From: Hetaerina americana
Lineage: Eukaryota; Arthropoda; Insecta; Odonata; Calopterygidae
Reading direction: 5' to 3'
Assembly: GCA_022747635.1 (NCBI GenBank)
Contig: JAKTNV010000005.1
Span: 39,397,738-39,461,737, forward strand
Length of the DNA stretch: 64,000 bases
A program made the position numbers and the translations under genes. Position 1 is the first letter of the stretch. Each line of letters starts with the position of its first letter. This document shows, one piece after another, positions 1 through 11,712 of this stretch. The notes beneath the pieces were generated by a model, which saw only the letters and a list, made by a program, of their open reading frames with translations, was not told the origin of the DNA and made no database searches.

Positions 1-345
1 TCAGTAACAATGCGAAACACAATAGTAGATGACAATTTCAGTTCATTGACAACCATCTTGATATTCAATCGACGGTCAGAGACTAACAATTGTCGCACAC
101 GAGCCACATTGTTGTCGGTTTTGCTGATTGACGGCCACCTAGGGCGTTGTTAGTCGTGAACCTCTTCCCGGCCCTCCTTTGAGGCCTTTAACTACCTCGA
201 AACTTGTGAGTAGGACAGAGCAGAGTCCCCGTAAGCCTCACGAATCATTTTGTTAGTCTCCTCAAGAGATTTTTATGGTTTAGCACAAAACTAAGTAATC
301 GCGTAACGCTGCTCGATCGTCGATTCCATTCTTTTTCGTGACACG
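1..345 (-). pseudogene. mariner-like transposase, N-terminal fragment, decayed, cut by window edge
   Basis: Read on the minus strand from an ATG at 329-327, one frame gives a recognisable mariner-family DNA-binding half. It starts MESTIEQRYAIT, then KMIREAYGDSALSYSQVSR, KEGREEV, and VRQLLVSDRRLNIK followed by VVNELKLSS. These match the usual order of two helix-turn-helix regions separated by a linker rich in G, R and P. Four in-frame stops (after AIT, after AKP, after VSR and after EVHD) break it, but no frameshift is needed over about 110 codons. The catalytic DDE half would lie to the left of the window. It is a dead copy. It belongs to a different mariner group from the 60.6 kb element, judging by its sequence. 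I am sure of the family from the pattern of residues, not of the subfamily. Confidence 0.8.
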
Positions 346-3300
346 GACGGCGCGCAGAGATTTACCTGTACAATAATTGACGCCCTACCGCTTCCACAGC
401 TTGGAGAGCACTGAGACCGGTTTCGCGGCAAAGCTTAGCGTCCCCCACACCTACTCCAAATGGTTCGATCCCACTTCGACCAATAGGAGCGGAGCGGTAC
501 ATTCAATTGCATTGCTTTTGGAACGCATCCTGAAATGCTTTCGTCGAGAGGGAGAGAGAGATTTGCGTTGGTGGCCACACCTCCCTCCGTCGTAGACACC
601 CTGTGGATTTCCCCCAGAATCACCCGCCAGCGCGACCAGACAACGTGTGTAGCACGAGAACAACTCGGCGGGGAGGGAGAATAAGGCTTTCGGGAAGTAG
701 ATTCCGATGGAGGGGAAGGATGCAATGCGTCTTTGGGAGCGAAGGAAGAACTGACGCGGCGGCTCCGCCGAAATCTTTTTCTCGTCTCCTCGGGATTAGT
801 TGCGAAACTACTAGGGCGGCTACGGGGAACAAAAGTCCCATTCATCGGTGTGATCTCAGTTCCCTTGAAATGCTTTATTTTCACTTGTGGAGCCAAGGAA
901 AAAATCGACGATACTTGCCGCGCTCCAAATCCTCTCTCTCTCTCTCTCACGGAAACCAAATAGGAAAGTTTATTTTCGGTAAACTGTCATAGTAAATGAG
1001 GGCTGGATGTCCCCCAGTAAAGTGTCAGGGTGATTTATGACTATGGACTCAGCCAGACAATGTGAGTTATTCTTCAGGACTCCACAGCAAACTGCAGTCG
1101 AAACAAAGAAAAGATCTGCACTCACCCCGCCCCCATTATCCCCAATGCATGCATTTCACATGCTTTATGCCATAAGGTGAACTATAAGCATCAAAATTAA
1201 CCTTCTGGCTAATTACCGAGATGGGCTCAAGCATATTCAACATCAACAAAGTCGGAGAGCTGTTTTTTTTACGAATAAGGTGGTAGGATTCACCGATATT
1301 TGAAACTATGATACTTCAGTTAGCAGTTAAGTGTCCTAAATGTATAATTTATTCGAATTAATGAACCAATTCAAATCTGGCAATACTGATGGTGGATACA
1401 TTTGCGAATTTTTAAATGGATATTAACAAAAATAATGAGGCCCAACTAACTTCCTATTAGTTTGAAGTTATTTGAAATAATGGTGCTTGAATGAGGACGA
1501 TATGGGCACATTTTATTTAGGAGTGTGGAAAAATACCTCTATGAGACGATTTAAAAAGAGGCTCTCCTCGCATGGCATTCAGACGTAGCCGTCCATGCCC
1601 TACTCCTAGCCAGAAAAGGCATGCAATTATATTAAAAAAACAATGGAAATATTTCTTCTCAAAATTAACATCATAACAGTAAAAATGAGCACTTCAAAAA
1701 ATAAAATAACTTTGTCACCCATCAAGGTCGTTCTCACATCACTTACAGGGAATAGAATGGATTTGGCAATAGGATTTTACTATTTTTGCAGGCTATTAAT
1801 GCTTTTTAAAATTCGGATGGCGAAGGACATAACAGTTCAAAGCGGAGTTTTCCCAGACTCTATTATACAAATATACGTTGGACAAGAGGCCAGGTTTTAC
1901 CAACTTTTCGCCGTTCCCCAGCCTGTGTATCGGCAATCATGAAACAAATACTTAAGTGCGATTGAATTTACCAATAAGACGATCTTCAAAAGATCTTAAG
2001 TAACGACTTATAATCCGAAAATTAATATCGGCAGAAATAATTGAATTATTAACAAATTTCCCTTATAAATTAATAAAGATTAACTGCGAAGGTGAAATGA
2101 TTACGATGAAACGCAATCAATAAATGATACGTAATCAATCGCCGATTTCTGTTAGTAAAACCGGGTCAAGGTTTGCAAATATGGATCAAGTTATTAAGAC
2201 ATCCCAATCAAACAATTCCCCGAGAGAAAGAAACGAGCGGAGCATTTTTTTACGACTTGGAAACAGACTACAGTAAAACTCAAACCAAATAATTTGCGAA
2301 GACTGAGATTGGGTAGCAAAGGCCTTGCCCAGCGTAAATACGGAATTCAAGGTTCATGTCATAACCTGAGTATCCATTAATCTAGCGACAGGTACACAGG
2401 GAATCGTGCAAGCCGTGGGGGTGTGAGGTGAGAGGCTATCGAGTGGGCGGCTGTTAGATGACAGCGAGACTCACACGGCCATCTGCAGGCCACTCCACGC
2501 AGCCACGGGTGCTCAAGCAGGCTGATAGCAAGTGATGCGACGTTACGCACCAGATGTTTGACGGTTTAGTAACCAACTAGATCTTCAGAAGGAATTTTCA
2601 CGCTTGCTTTCATGTTGCGACAAAAATTAATGTAACATTCACTGTCCGTATTTAACATAAAAGCGTGCTGAAATAATTCTGGTAAATTTCTCTAGAAAGT
2701 TACTTTTTTCACAGAGGTAATTAAGATTAAGGATAAATTAAAAAAAATTATAATGCCTGTAGTTATAATGTTTTCTGACCTGTAGAAAGAACTGGGAAGA
2801 ATTGAGATAATGAGAGAATAGGTACACGAAGTTTTTAACCCTTCAACGCCTGATCGGACGGGGATCGTAATTAAAATTAGTCCCAAAATATAATTAACCC
2901 TGTCTAGAAGGAATAAGACTGCCATATCTGAAACACTGCTAATTAGTCACGGTGTAGAAAGACAACCCTCATTAGCTAGTCCTAACTGGGATGAAAAATT
3001 GGTCCAAAAGTAGGTAGAGGAACGAATTTCTGGAAGTAACGAAATATAGGAGCAAGAACTTCATCATCACACGAGGGGCTAAAGGAATTCTTACAAAAAA
3101 AATAGGGGATTTAAAAATTGGATTACTTAAGCGAAAATTGTCGAGAAGAATTGCAAAACAAGTATACCATGACCATGCTGACACAACATGAGACACACGC
3201 GTAAGAACAATGATACCTCAATTCACTAATCTTGTGTAGGCACAAATCATTTTCTACCGATTCTGAGAGGTTAAAAGATTTTTTCCATGAAAGCTTTGGC

Positions 3301-3530
3301 CAAATAAACCATCTTGCATTCAAATATGTCCTAAATGAACCCATGCTGACACCTAAAATACCGAACTAAAGAAGATTTTTCTTCAGGCCGTAGACGAAGT
3401 GAGCACAGATGACTCTAACCTAGCGAAAATTAATTGTACGAACGACAAAATTAATTACCGTACAGCAAACCAGCGCTTATTCCCTGAGATAATTTCTTAT
3501 CCTAGCGTCTAATACGGAACTAATCGCGGC
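346..3530. other. no gene recognised; short CT repeat
   Basis: The part from about 360 to 960 is GC-richer than its surroundings and has overlapping ORFs on both strands (longest 174 codons, minus, 435-959). None of these resembles a known protein and the antisense frames are equally open. A short (CT)n run lies at 932-950. From 1,000 to 3,530 the sequence is AT-rich with only short ORFs. I see no repeat shared with the rest of the window. Confidence 0.5.
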
Positions 3531-3599
<69 letters not shown>

Positions 3600-3768
3600 A
3601 TATATATATATATATAATATATATATATATAAATAAAATATATATATATATATAAAATATATATATAAAGTATATATATATAGATATAAAATATATATAT
3701 AATATATATATATAATATATATATATAATATATATAAAATATATATATATATATATAATATATATATG
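3531..3768. repeat. (AT)n microsatellite, interrupted
   Basis: About 240 bases of TA/AT dinucleotide repeat with occasional AA or TAAA interruptions. It is self-complementary throughout, so it can extrude cruciforms and is prone to length change. The long ORF across it on the minus strand, an endless Tyr/Ile string, is an artefact of the repeat. Confidence 0.97.
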
Positions 3769-5779
3769 AAGTCTTTATTCACGCCCTGACGATAAAACCT
3801 TATCTGTTTTGCAATAACATGAACTTTCATCCCCATAGATTTAATACCCACGAAAACTATGACACTAAAGCAGTATTATCTGAAAAGCTATAATGACATG
3901 CCATAGAGTCATGTGTACGCATTAAAGCCCATTACATAAGAGTATGCTATCACACATTAGGTTAATTCATCGATTATACAATATCCAGTTTCTCACATTC
4001 TTGCCGTGGTCGCGGAAGATAAGAATAAAGCTGGCGTGACGCCTTAAAAGAAGCACCCAGTACCAGACCAGACCAGAAACCCTATTGGCTGGGCATTTGC
4101 CCTTCGTTTCAACGTACACATGGTGCATTATATATATAGCAATTTAAACCCAATAGGTGTACTTCAGAGTTTGAAGGAAGCTTTACCCCGCGTAAAGAAG
4201 ACTCATGAAAAGAGCTTCTGTAACAAGAGGAGCTCCTAATGCGACCTTCGTATGCATTTTTCGTTGAACATCCTCTTATGAAAGGGCAATTAAAATCCCT
4301 TCTACTTAACGTGGCAGGAAAACGTATTGCGCACGCATTGAACGGAAATTCATATTTCGATGAGGTGAGCATGAGGCGAAATGAGCCGCAGGAAGGCGTC
4401 GCTGGTGAATGTACGTAAATGAGATAATCGGATGCAGGAAACAACTGAAATGGGGGGAGTGCTATAACTTCGGCACATTATCTACGTACTTAGGCTGAGA
4501 GCGTGCGTAGGAAGTGGACGCGAGATAAAGTCGTCGAAGCCCCCAGTTGCGAACTGCTTGGGGAGGGGGGGAGAGGGGGTCGATTCCAGAATTGATTCGT
4601 GCTCGTCGACCATTATCGGCAAGAAAGCGTCCTTATCAAAGTGCTGCCGGAGCAATGACCGAAACTGCCGCGGGAAGTATGCATCGTTCCTTGGACCGTA
4701 CCAAAGGGCATTTACGCTCGCATCCGAATATACTCGTACAGGCGATGTGTTTAAGGACGTTATTCAACTCCTCACTGCAAAAAAAATACTCCTCTGCCCA
4801 TTGACGGGACGGTGCGTGATCCTGGGGGCCCCCCGTATTTACGTAATCAGATAGACGCAGAAAATTATGTCTCAAATGATGATCAACATGACAAGATAAT
4901 GGGGTATTGAATTTTCCCAAAATCTCCTTCTGGAACTACCATAACTTGTTGTTACGGGCATCCCTAAATGTAACCAGGGATTTAACCTATATAATTCGCT
5001 GAATAAAACATGCTGTAAGATGATAAATATCCAGTAAAAACAATTGACTTTCTCAGAAACGCATTAACTAAAATAAACCGATACCTAGCTTGGCAATTGC
5101 TGCGAAATCATTGACACATCACGACTAAGCAACGTAGTCAAAGAGAAAGGATTATATCTTTGGACGGTGGATTGAACTGATACGCGAACAGATAACAGGG
5201 ATATCAAATCATTACAAGGAAGCGCGGGGAAATTGACAGCTTCGTACATATTCCCAGGCATCAGGCTGATCGTTCTCTCGCGAGCGCTCGTTTATGGAAG
5301 TAAAATTGCGCGATTTTTACCGGCAAACAAGCAGAATATTCACAGGAAATATTTTAATATACTTGTAATACACATATTATATTGCATTACTAAAGAAAAG
5401 GGAAATGGAGGGGAAAATGTTCTCTTGACCTATCTAAAATGATCCAATGAAGAATGAACAAAATGACAGTCATCTCTTCAGCTGCTTGGTTATAATCGTA
5501 ATGCCTGACTCAGAAGTCTCATTTCATGATGTTATACGGGAATATATTCGAGAAAAATTTCCTTTTATAATTACAAATTATTAGCTTAGTCTTGGACGAT
5601 GAACTCGTCGATTGATATTATAAATCGTTATATAGATGGTTTACCGTCCACAAACTTAGTTGCCTGGTCAATTATGATTGTAAACAATATTGAAATTCAA
5701 ATTGTTGAAAATTCGTCTAAATAGTATTTTCATAAAATGCCTGTCCAGTAATGAAATATCATGTCAATATATTAATATC
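3769..5779. other. no gene recognised
   Basis: Unique-looking sequence. A G-rich patch lies at about 4,557-4,580. ORFs up to 111 codons (4,109-4,444 minus) show no recognisable motif. Confidence 0.5.
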
Positions 5780-6275
5780 CGTTGAGTAAGGATGTTAAGA
5801 AAAGACTCGTAAAAACTGTTATAAGGAGCGTAGCTATGTACGGCGCGGAAACGTGGTCATTGAAGCAGGAGGATAGATGTAGACTGGAGGCTTTTGAAAT
5901 GTGGGTGTGGAGAAGAATGGAGAAGGTGAAATGGACAGAGAAGAAAACAAATGAGGAAGTACTTGGTATGGTGGGCGAAGAGAGGGGTTTGTTGGGAGAA
6001 ATCCTATTGAGGCAGGAAAAGTGAATGGAGGAGGTATTGACCGGCAGCGGGATGTTGAATACTGTAATTGAGGGGAGAATGTTAGGCAATCGAGGAAAGG
6101 GAAGGAACAGGATAAGGATGTTTGACGGGATGAAGGGAGGAAGAAAATACTCAGAGATGAAGAGGGACCTGATGTAGAGTGGGATATTGTGTTCTGCTAG
6201 GAGTCACAAATTATTTAATCAGTAGCTATGTCCATCCAAAAACCTACCTTAACCGGTAGATTAACTAATAATAAT
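5780..6275 (+). mobile_element. RTE/BovB-like non-LTR retrotransposon, 5'-truncated 3' end
   Basis: The frame starting at 5,782 encodes the C-terminal tail of the RTE polyprotein: KKRLVKT, AMYGAETWSLKQEDR, LEAFEMWVWRRMEKVKW, then TNEEVL. It is nearly identical to the tail of the full-length copy at 22-25 kb. A TGA at 6,022-6,024 replaces an expected Trp codon, after which the same frame resumes and ends at a TAG near 6,177, where the family stop lies. The 3' UTR carries the family tail (CCATCCAAAAACCTACC, then TTAACCGGTAG), followed by a TAA/TAAA-rich microsatellite from about 6,260. Low divergence suggests a fairly recent 5'-truncated insertion. No clear target-site duplication was found. 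Confidence 0.93.
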
Positions 6276-7254
6276 AAATAATAAATGAACTTCCACAAAG
6301 TTGAGGCTGAAACTATTGAGATAATAAATAATATTAATATCATCTAGTTTAAAAACATTAACCGTAATTCTTCCCGACCAGCATTTAAATTGATGAACCA
6401 TAGTTGAACTGAGCGACCTCTCAAGTATGACAGGCAAAGGAGAAAAATTGTTCGAAACGTAGAAGAAAAGCTTTCCGACAACTCTGTAATACAAACGTTG
6501 TCATAATAACCGAGTGTCTTACGGTGACTCATCGGACAGAGTAAGGTAATTTATTAATGATTTATTCTACGCTGAATTCGTAGATAAAAATTTGTATAAG
6601 ATAGACCATACAACTTCCTGTCAATACAAATGCAGAGTTTCCAATGGAAAAATTAATTCAAGCCTAATTTACTCTCAGAAAAATGCAGAAGAGGCTTTTG
6701 AGTGAAATTCCAACCAAGAGTGTAAGATGAAAATGGGCATTTCATAAGTGCATCCCTTTCAAACTGTTCCTTGTACATTCAAACACAAAGCCTGATTTTG
6801 GTTTATAACAGGAAACTTCCTTTTCACTGATTTCTTCCATAATATACAATCCTTTTGATTCTGTCGCCTCGCACATTTTTCCATATAGGCTCTTCTCTTC
6901 CTGAAATAGAACATTCCCTGTGCTGAGAGACTCTTCGGCCACATTCGCCCTTGACTGTCTCAACCCATTATTTCCTTTCACTCTACTCTCATAAATTTGG
7001 TGATTCGACTCTCATCCATTATTTCAACATGATACAACCAGGGTATCACATATTTTTCATACCAATCTTTAACCAGTGACATTCTTTCATAACGCAACTC
7101 ATTCCTTACCTCATCCTATCTTTGCCTATCCTCGAGTACTCCATACTCATCGCAATTATTACAGGTCTATTTTGTTCACATCGATATCATGAAAGGTCGG
7201 GGAAAATACAATCGACAATGAGTTCGATAGCTCGATAATAGCTGCAATAAGATC
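6276..7254. other. no gene recognised
   Basis: AT-rich sequence without ORFs over 80 codons that resemble anything. No internal repeat or shared element noticed. Confidence 0.45.
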
Positions 7255-7915
7255 TATTGATAAAAAAACAGCTTGGATTCCGAAAGGGTAAATCGAGCGA
7301 GAGATAGATTTACCTCTTTGTTCATTATAGTGAAATATTCCAGGGGTCGTGATTTTCTAAATTTTAAGAAAAGGTTTCGAGAAAGTACCCAATAGCACTA
7401 CTCACAAAACTGGGAACCTACGGCATAGATTGCTGAGCCTCATTGAGAATATACGTACTGAAAGTATAAATGGTATCCTCATGAATTTGGATTGATCGCA
7501 GAATTAGATCGCGGGCAGCACCGAGCAGCAAGATTTGTAAAACGCTGTCATGATAAACTAATTAGAGTATCGCAATTGTTCGAGGCAGGAAATCACTCAC
7601 GGAGCCAAGGTTGAATTACAGATTAACATTCTTGCATGAATTGGAAAGAGGTTTCTAGAGCAATGATGTTGTAAATGTTTTATTAGCTCGATCGTACTAC
7701 GGAAGGAGAGATCATGTAAATAAAATTAGAGAGATTGTGCAGAAGAGAGAGAGTTAAGATGTCAATTTTCCCAAAACAATTACGGATCAGAATAACACCA
7801 TCCGTCTTCGCTAGTGGAGAAAAGTATTTCGTGTCAAGAGAAGACTGACTGGGGTGCGATCACCCCCTCACACACATCCTAGCGGCGGCTTGCTGGTTAC
7901 CATGAAGAGTATAGT
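7255..7915 (+). mobile_element. CR1/Jockey-like non-LTR retrotransposon, decayed, internally deleted
   Basis: Pieces of a reverse transcriptase ORF can be read in the plus frames. QLGFRKGKSSER (near 7,270) is the RT motif usually written QFGFRKG. It is followed by a DFLNFKKRF block, degenerate for the catalytic DFxKAFD region, and then LLSLIENIR. The sequence next jumps to the end of the protein: PHEFGLIAELDR, RAARFVKRCHDK (7,514-7,560), and a region matching KMS-FPK. The central part of the RT, including the YADD-type box, is missing, so this copy has an internal deletion. Its 3' end has the family signature (CACCCCCTCACACACATCC, then a GGCGGCTTGC block) and stops near 7,910. Several stops and frameshifts are present. 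It is non-functional. Confidence 0.82.
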
Positions 7916-9437
7916 ATAGCATTTAGTCGACTGTAGTGTGAATCTTGAAATAACCAAGTTTCACATTCATTCAATAATGCGATGAGAAATTAACTTTTAT
8001 GCAGGATTTACTTTTAGAAAAAAATTAAATGGTCAAAGAACGAGGGCAGGATGTAATCAACGAAAAGCAGGAAAGGATTTTATCCGTTACAAATATTCAA
8101 ATTCAAAACTAAACCTAAAAAGAGGGTAAAAAATTACTTCATATCCTTGAATTTGTTTCATTTTTACGACACAATCAGTTTATCCGCCGATACCTCGTTT
8201 TCTAGACAAAAATGAAAAAGCAACTCTGTGAATTTACCAATTCACATTTAGTGTCCATTCTTCTCAAGGAGCACTTTCATCAATCAGTGTCCTTTACTAA
8301 GGGAAAAATGGGATAGACTAACCTCATAAAATTTCCACTACATTCCAAGGATGGCTGGCAGAATGATAGCAGCGAAAATTGATATTAAAAATTAAACGAA
8401 TCCATCAAGTCTGCGAGTGGGCAGGAAAGAAATTCTGACGTGGCCTGTTTGAGAAACGGATGGTTTTACCTCCCACGCCCACGGATCCTCTAAGGAAACC
8501 AATCACTCAATTCTCTTTCCGCCAACACCCAGGTGTCAAAATACCCCGCACCACTCCCCTATTCCTTATTCGACCGAGAAAAGCAGTGACGAAGCTGCAA
8601 CATAGTACAATCGGACAGCAACATAATGGAGCGGCCCAGCTCTTGCTGAGCCATCCGTGGTACCTCGATGACAATGACTCCTTCCGGGAGAGAGACTGAA
8701 TAACAGACGCCAGGTCGATTGCAGTCGATATCGCCACATACACAGACTGCCATTCGCCGCCGTCGCGGAACCATGCACCATCGATCAGGGCTCGTCACCG
8801 CACAACCGCAAAATAAACAACAACAATGTAGCCAAGCAACGAGTCAAAAGGCCCGTGGTTTCCACACGCTTCGATTAAGGATGGCCTGCATTCTAAATAT
8901 CGCCCGACTATTCGCACATCACACCTGATAAGTAGCGTCCAACCGCGTCCGTGGAAGTGGATCCCCAACACACAGTTCTTTTATCCAAATTTCCACAGTT
9001 TCCCCCTCCCTGGTGAACGATTTTTACCCGGCGTCCAGACGAGCGTGAAACAAAACATTCATCGAATAAACATGCGTTAAAATCTTAAGAATGTTTATGT
9101 ATAATCTTCTAAAGTAAATGATGAGGTTGGATCGAAAATAGTCAATTAGGGTAGATGTTTATCAGTTACAGATTTTACGATGCGTAAAACCAAATCTGGA
9201 ACCAAGTTGAGAGCCATTGTTAAAATACTAACTCCCAATTAGGGAAATATTTCAGGTCACCCTATCGCAGGTTTTCCGCATGGATTATAACTGGGAATCA
9301 CCAAGTGCTGAGTAAATTACTTCTATCAGAAGTACCCACTCGTTCTTCAGGCCAAAAGTGTTATCGAAATAACGCTTTAAATACGCTTTGCCACACAGTT
9401 ATCTGCGTAAAGACGTCGATAAAGGAAACGGTAAGAT
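7916..9437. other. no gene recognised
   Basis: Mostly AT-rich. A GC-richer stretch at about 8,450-8,930 has overlapping ORFs of 69-79 codons on both strands with no recognisable motif. No shared repeat seen. Confidence 0.45.
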
Positions 9438-9510
9438 GCAACAATTTCAGAGTGTAAAAATCATTCGCCTTGACAGTCAAAGCGAATAATTTTTACACTG
9501 AAATTTTTGC
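9438..9510. repeat. imperfect inverted repeat (hairpin)
   Basis: The left arm (9,438-9,469) and right arm (9,481-9,510) pair over about 30 bases with three small discrepancies, around an 11-base loop. The arms contain TGTAAAAAT and ATTTTTACA. It could be the remnant of a foldback element or a cruciform-forming site. No flanking duplication was found. Confidence 0.75.
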
Positions 9511-10616
9511 ATTTAAATGCATATTAGCGGTTGACTCCGTTAAAAGTTACTGTTGCGGTATCTCCCGCAGTTTATTGGAATACGGTAAAATAATGAAAGC
9601 GAATTTAAGATAATTATCAATTATAAAGCGGAGAATCAGCCGCATTATAATAGTATTAAAAGAAATTGACTTGATTAGAAAATATGAACTTGATATGGGA
9701 ATTTATTGGATAGATAAGGCATTCAAAGTTACATACATTACAAATGAAATGTGATAAAACGAATATTTTTATAACACAAAAAATTGGAAATTGCTAATAA
9801 AATATTGAGTGTTTCTGAAAGGGTATGTCTCTTACTCTCACAGGGGTCAAATCTTGTGCACGAACTTTTCGCTCGAATGAAATATTTTAGGACCTCAATA
9901 TTGATAACTATAACAATATCCGGCATACGTTCATCGGAACGCATTAACCTACAGAAATGTATCTTGAAGCTTATACAGAAAAATGTAAAATATAATTTAT
10001 AAATCGGCATCAAAAATTTATTTAAAGAGAAGGTAATCGTTATGGCATTTATTTTGATCGTATATTTCCCACTGTAAGATCCTCAGGATGAATGTGGTGT
10101 GCCAATTTGCATGATGCCCTTACTTGAGGGACTCTGAAGACTTAGCGGCTTGGCTTTTTAAGTCGATAATATCTCAGAACCTTGGCGGAGAAAACGACGC
10201 AAAATGCTGAAAATCAATTCCAGAACGAAGCAATAGTATTTCCCGAGAGGGAGATAAACGTTATGGAATTTAATTTTCATTTTACGCATTGTTTTATGGG
10301 ACGATTTCACAGAAAAGATTTTTTTGCCACGAATTATTATTTGCATCCGTCAACCCAATTTTTGCATAAAAATGAGATCACGCGATAGGGTGAACGACAC
10401 CACTATTCTCCGGCATCATATGCGGCGTTTTTAAACTTCATATTAAAGGATTGACAAACATTGATGATGGAATTTCATATGCGACTCCATCTATTTAATG
10501 AAGACTTCCAGTGACAACATACAGAACTATGGAAATAAGACGAAGGATCATTTAATAGGAAAGGACGTAATATATTTAAAAAAATTTTTCAGGATGTCAG
10601 GATGATGGAGCGCAGG
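9511..10616. other. no gene; one short motif shared with 54.1 kb
   Basis: Contains AAAGTTACTGTTGCG at 9,543-9,557, repeated exactly at 54,072-54,086 with similar flanking sequence. The two sites therefore probably belong to one old, undefined interspersed repeat. The rest shows no recognisable gene. Confidence 0.4.
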
Positions 10617-10760
10617 ATTTTTCAGTGGTATCTCGATCCTTATTTCGAGTGCTATGTCTAGAGTACGATGAGTTCGCCATCCTTCGGTTTGGATTTGAAA
10701 TTGTGGACCCCTTGGCGCTTTAGAAGTAGGCTAATGCCGACCTCGGGTTGACTGGTAGCA
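10617..10760 (+). mobile_element. SINE-2 fragment (3' body only)
   Basis: Matches the middle and 3' body of the complete SINE at 58.75-59.05 kb: TTTTTCAG, GGTATCTCGATCC, then CCCTTGGCGC, then AGGCTAATGCCGAC. The tRNA-like head is absent, and the sequence after 10,760 departs from the full copy. It is diverged and probably old. Confidence 0.75.
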
Positions 10761-11455
10761 ATGTCTCTCTTTCCGTTGACTGTTTGTTCCCGGACGGACA
10801 AGCGGCGTCAGAGGAGATCTCCCGAGTGCGCACCCCCCGACTGAATAAATGAAATGCAACCATTGAAGTATCCTTTACGTCAAGAAGTCCTCCATGAAAG
10901 AGTGCCGGAACGAAGATCTTATCCGGATTCTATTCCACGTGACATGCATGGCAAACAAGCCTCGAGGTATGAGGTGACATCCCAGAGCGAATGCAACAGC
11001 ATAAATTTTGGTTCTCCGAAAATCACTTTCAAGTGTTTTAAACGTACGTACGACCAAGAATGATGCTGAACGGTGAACCACGCATACAATTTTTGTCGGA
11101 ACTGTATGCAGGGTGTGATCGAGAATCACGGTTATTTGTGTGAGTTTCGAGGTGATAATTACTCCCACGTTACAGTGCTAATTCATCTGTCGTAAACTAA
11201 ATTGTTAGCCTCTATATAGTCATCTTTGCCAGGGTTATCCATACGGTTTTCACACCTGTCTTAATTACCTTAACAATTCTTAACCTGCTACTACCGCTCT
11301 ATTAATTTTCATTGCATTAACGAATATCGAGTTAATTATTGATTACCGTACTTATCATTTTGCAATGGAGCTATTACTTAAAAAGATCGTAGACAGAAAA
11401 ATTAATTTCATTAAGAGATTCAATTAGCATGCTCAAGTTTCCTAAAATATTACTG
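10761..11455. other. no gene recognised
   Basis: Opposing ORFs at about 10,854-11,168 (69 and 97 codons) show no known motif. No repeat noticed. Confidence 0.4.
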
Positions 11456-11712
11456 CATTGTTTAGCAATGATTTTGAAAATTTATAATTAGCCCCATCGT
11501 ACTACGATAGTAGAAATCTTGTCAAAAAAAAATAGAGATTGTGGGTAGAGCAGATAGATTTAAGATTACATTTTGTCCACGAACGTTAAGGGATCATAAT
11601 AACATTGTCCGACGGCGGTAGGGTCATGTTCGGGTAAAAATTAGTCTGGTGTGTGTTCACCCCCTACCACACACCCTGGCGGTGGCTTGCGGGGTACATA
11701 AATAAATAAAAT
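11456..11712 (+). mobile_element. CR1/Jockey-like non-LTR retrotransposon, 3' end
   Basis: Same family as the 7.3 kb copy. It begins in the region coding for the C-terminal tail (ATCGTACTACG, then TTTAAGAT with a KM-F-like block). It continues through CATAATAACATTGTCCGAC, AAAATTAGTCTGGTGTG and CACCCCCTACCACACACCC, and ends at GGGGTACATAAATAAATAAA. The A/T-rich ATAA repeat at the end is the tail expected of a target-primed insertion. 5'-truncated and non-coding. Confidence 0.85.

Noticed and set aside
435..959. 174-codon minus ORF and overlapping plus ORFs
   Set aside because: Several frames on both strands are equally open in a GC-rich patch; no recognisable motif or start context.
3477..3851. 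124-codon minus ORF of repeated Tyr and Ile
   Set aside because: It is the translation of the (AT)n microsatellite.
9438..9510. Hairpin as a rho-independent terminator
   Set aside because: The window is eukaryotic repeat DNA with no gene upstream, so this interpretation does not apply.
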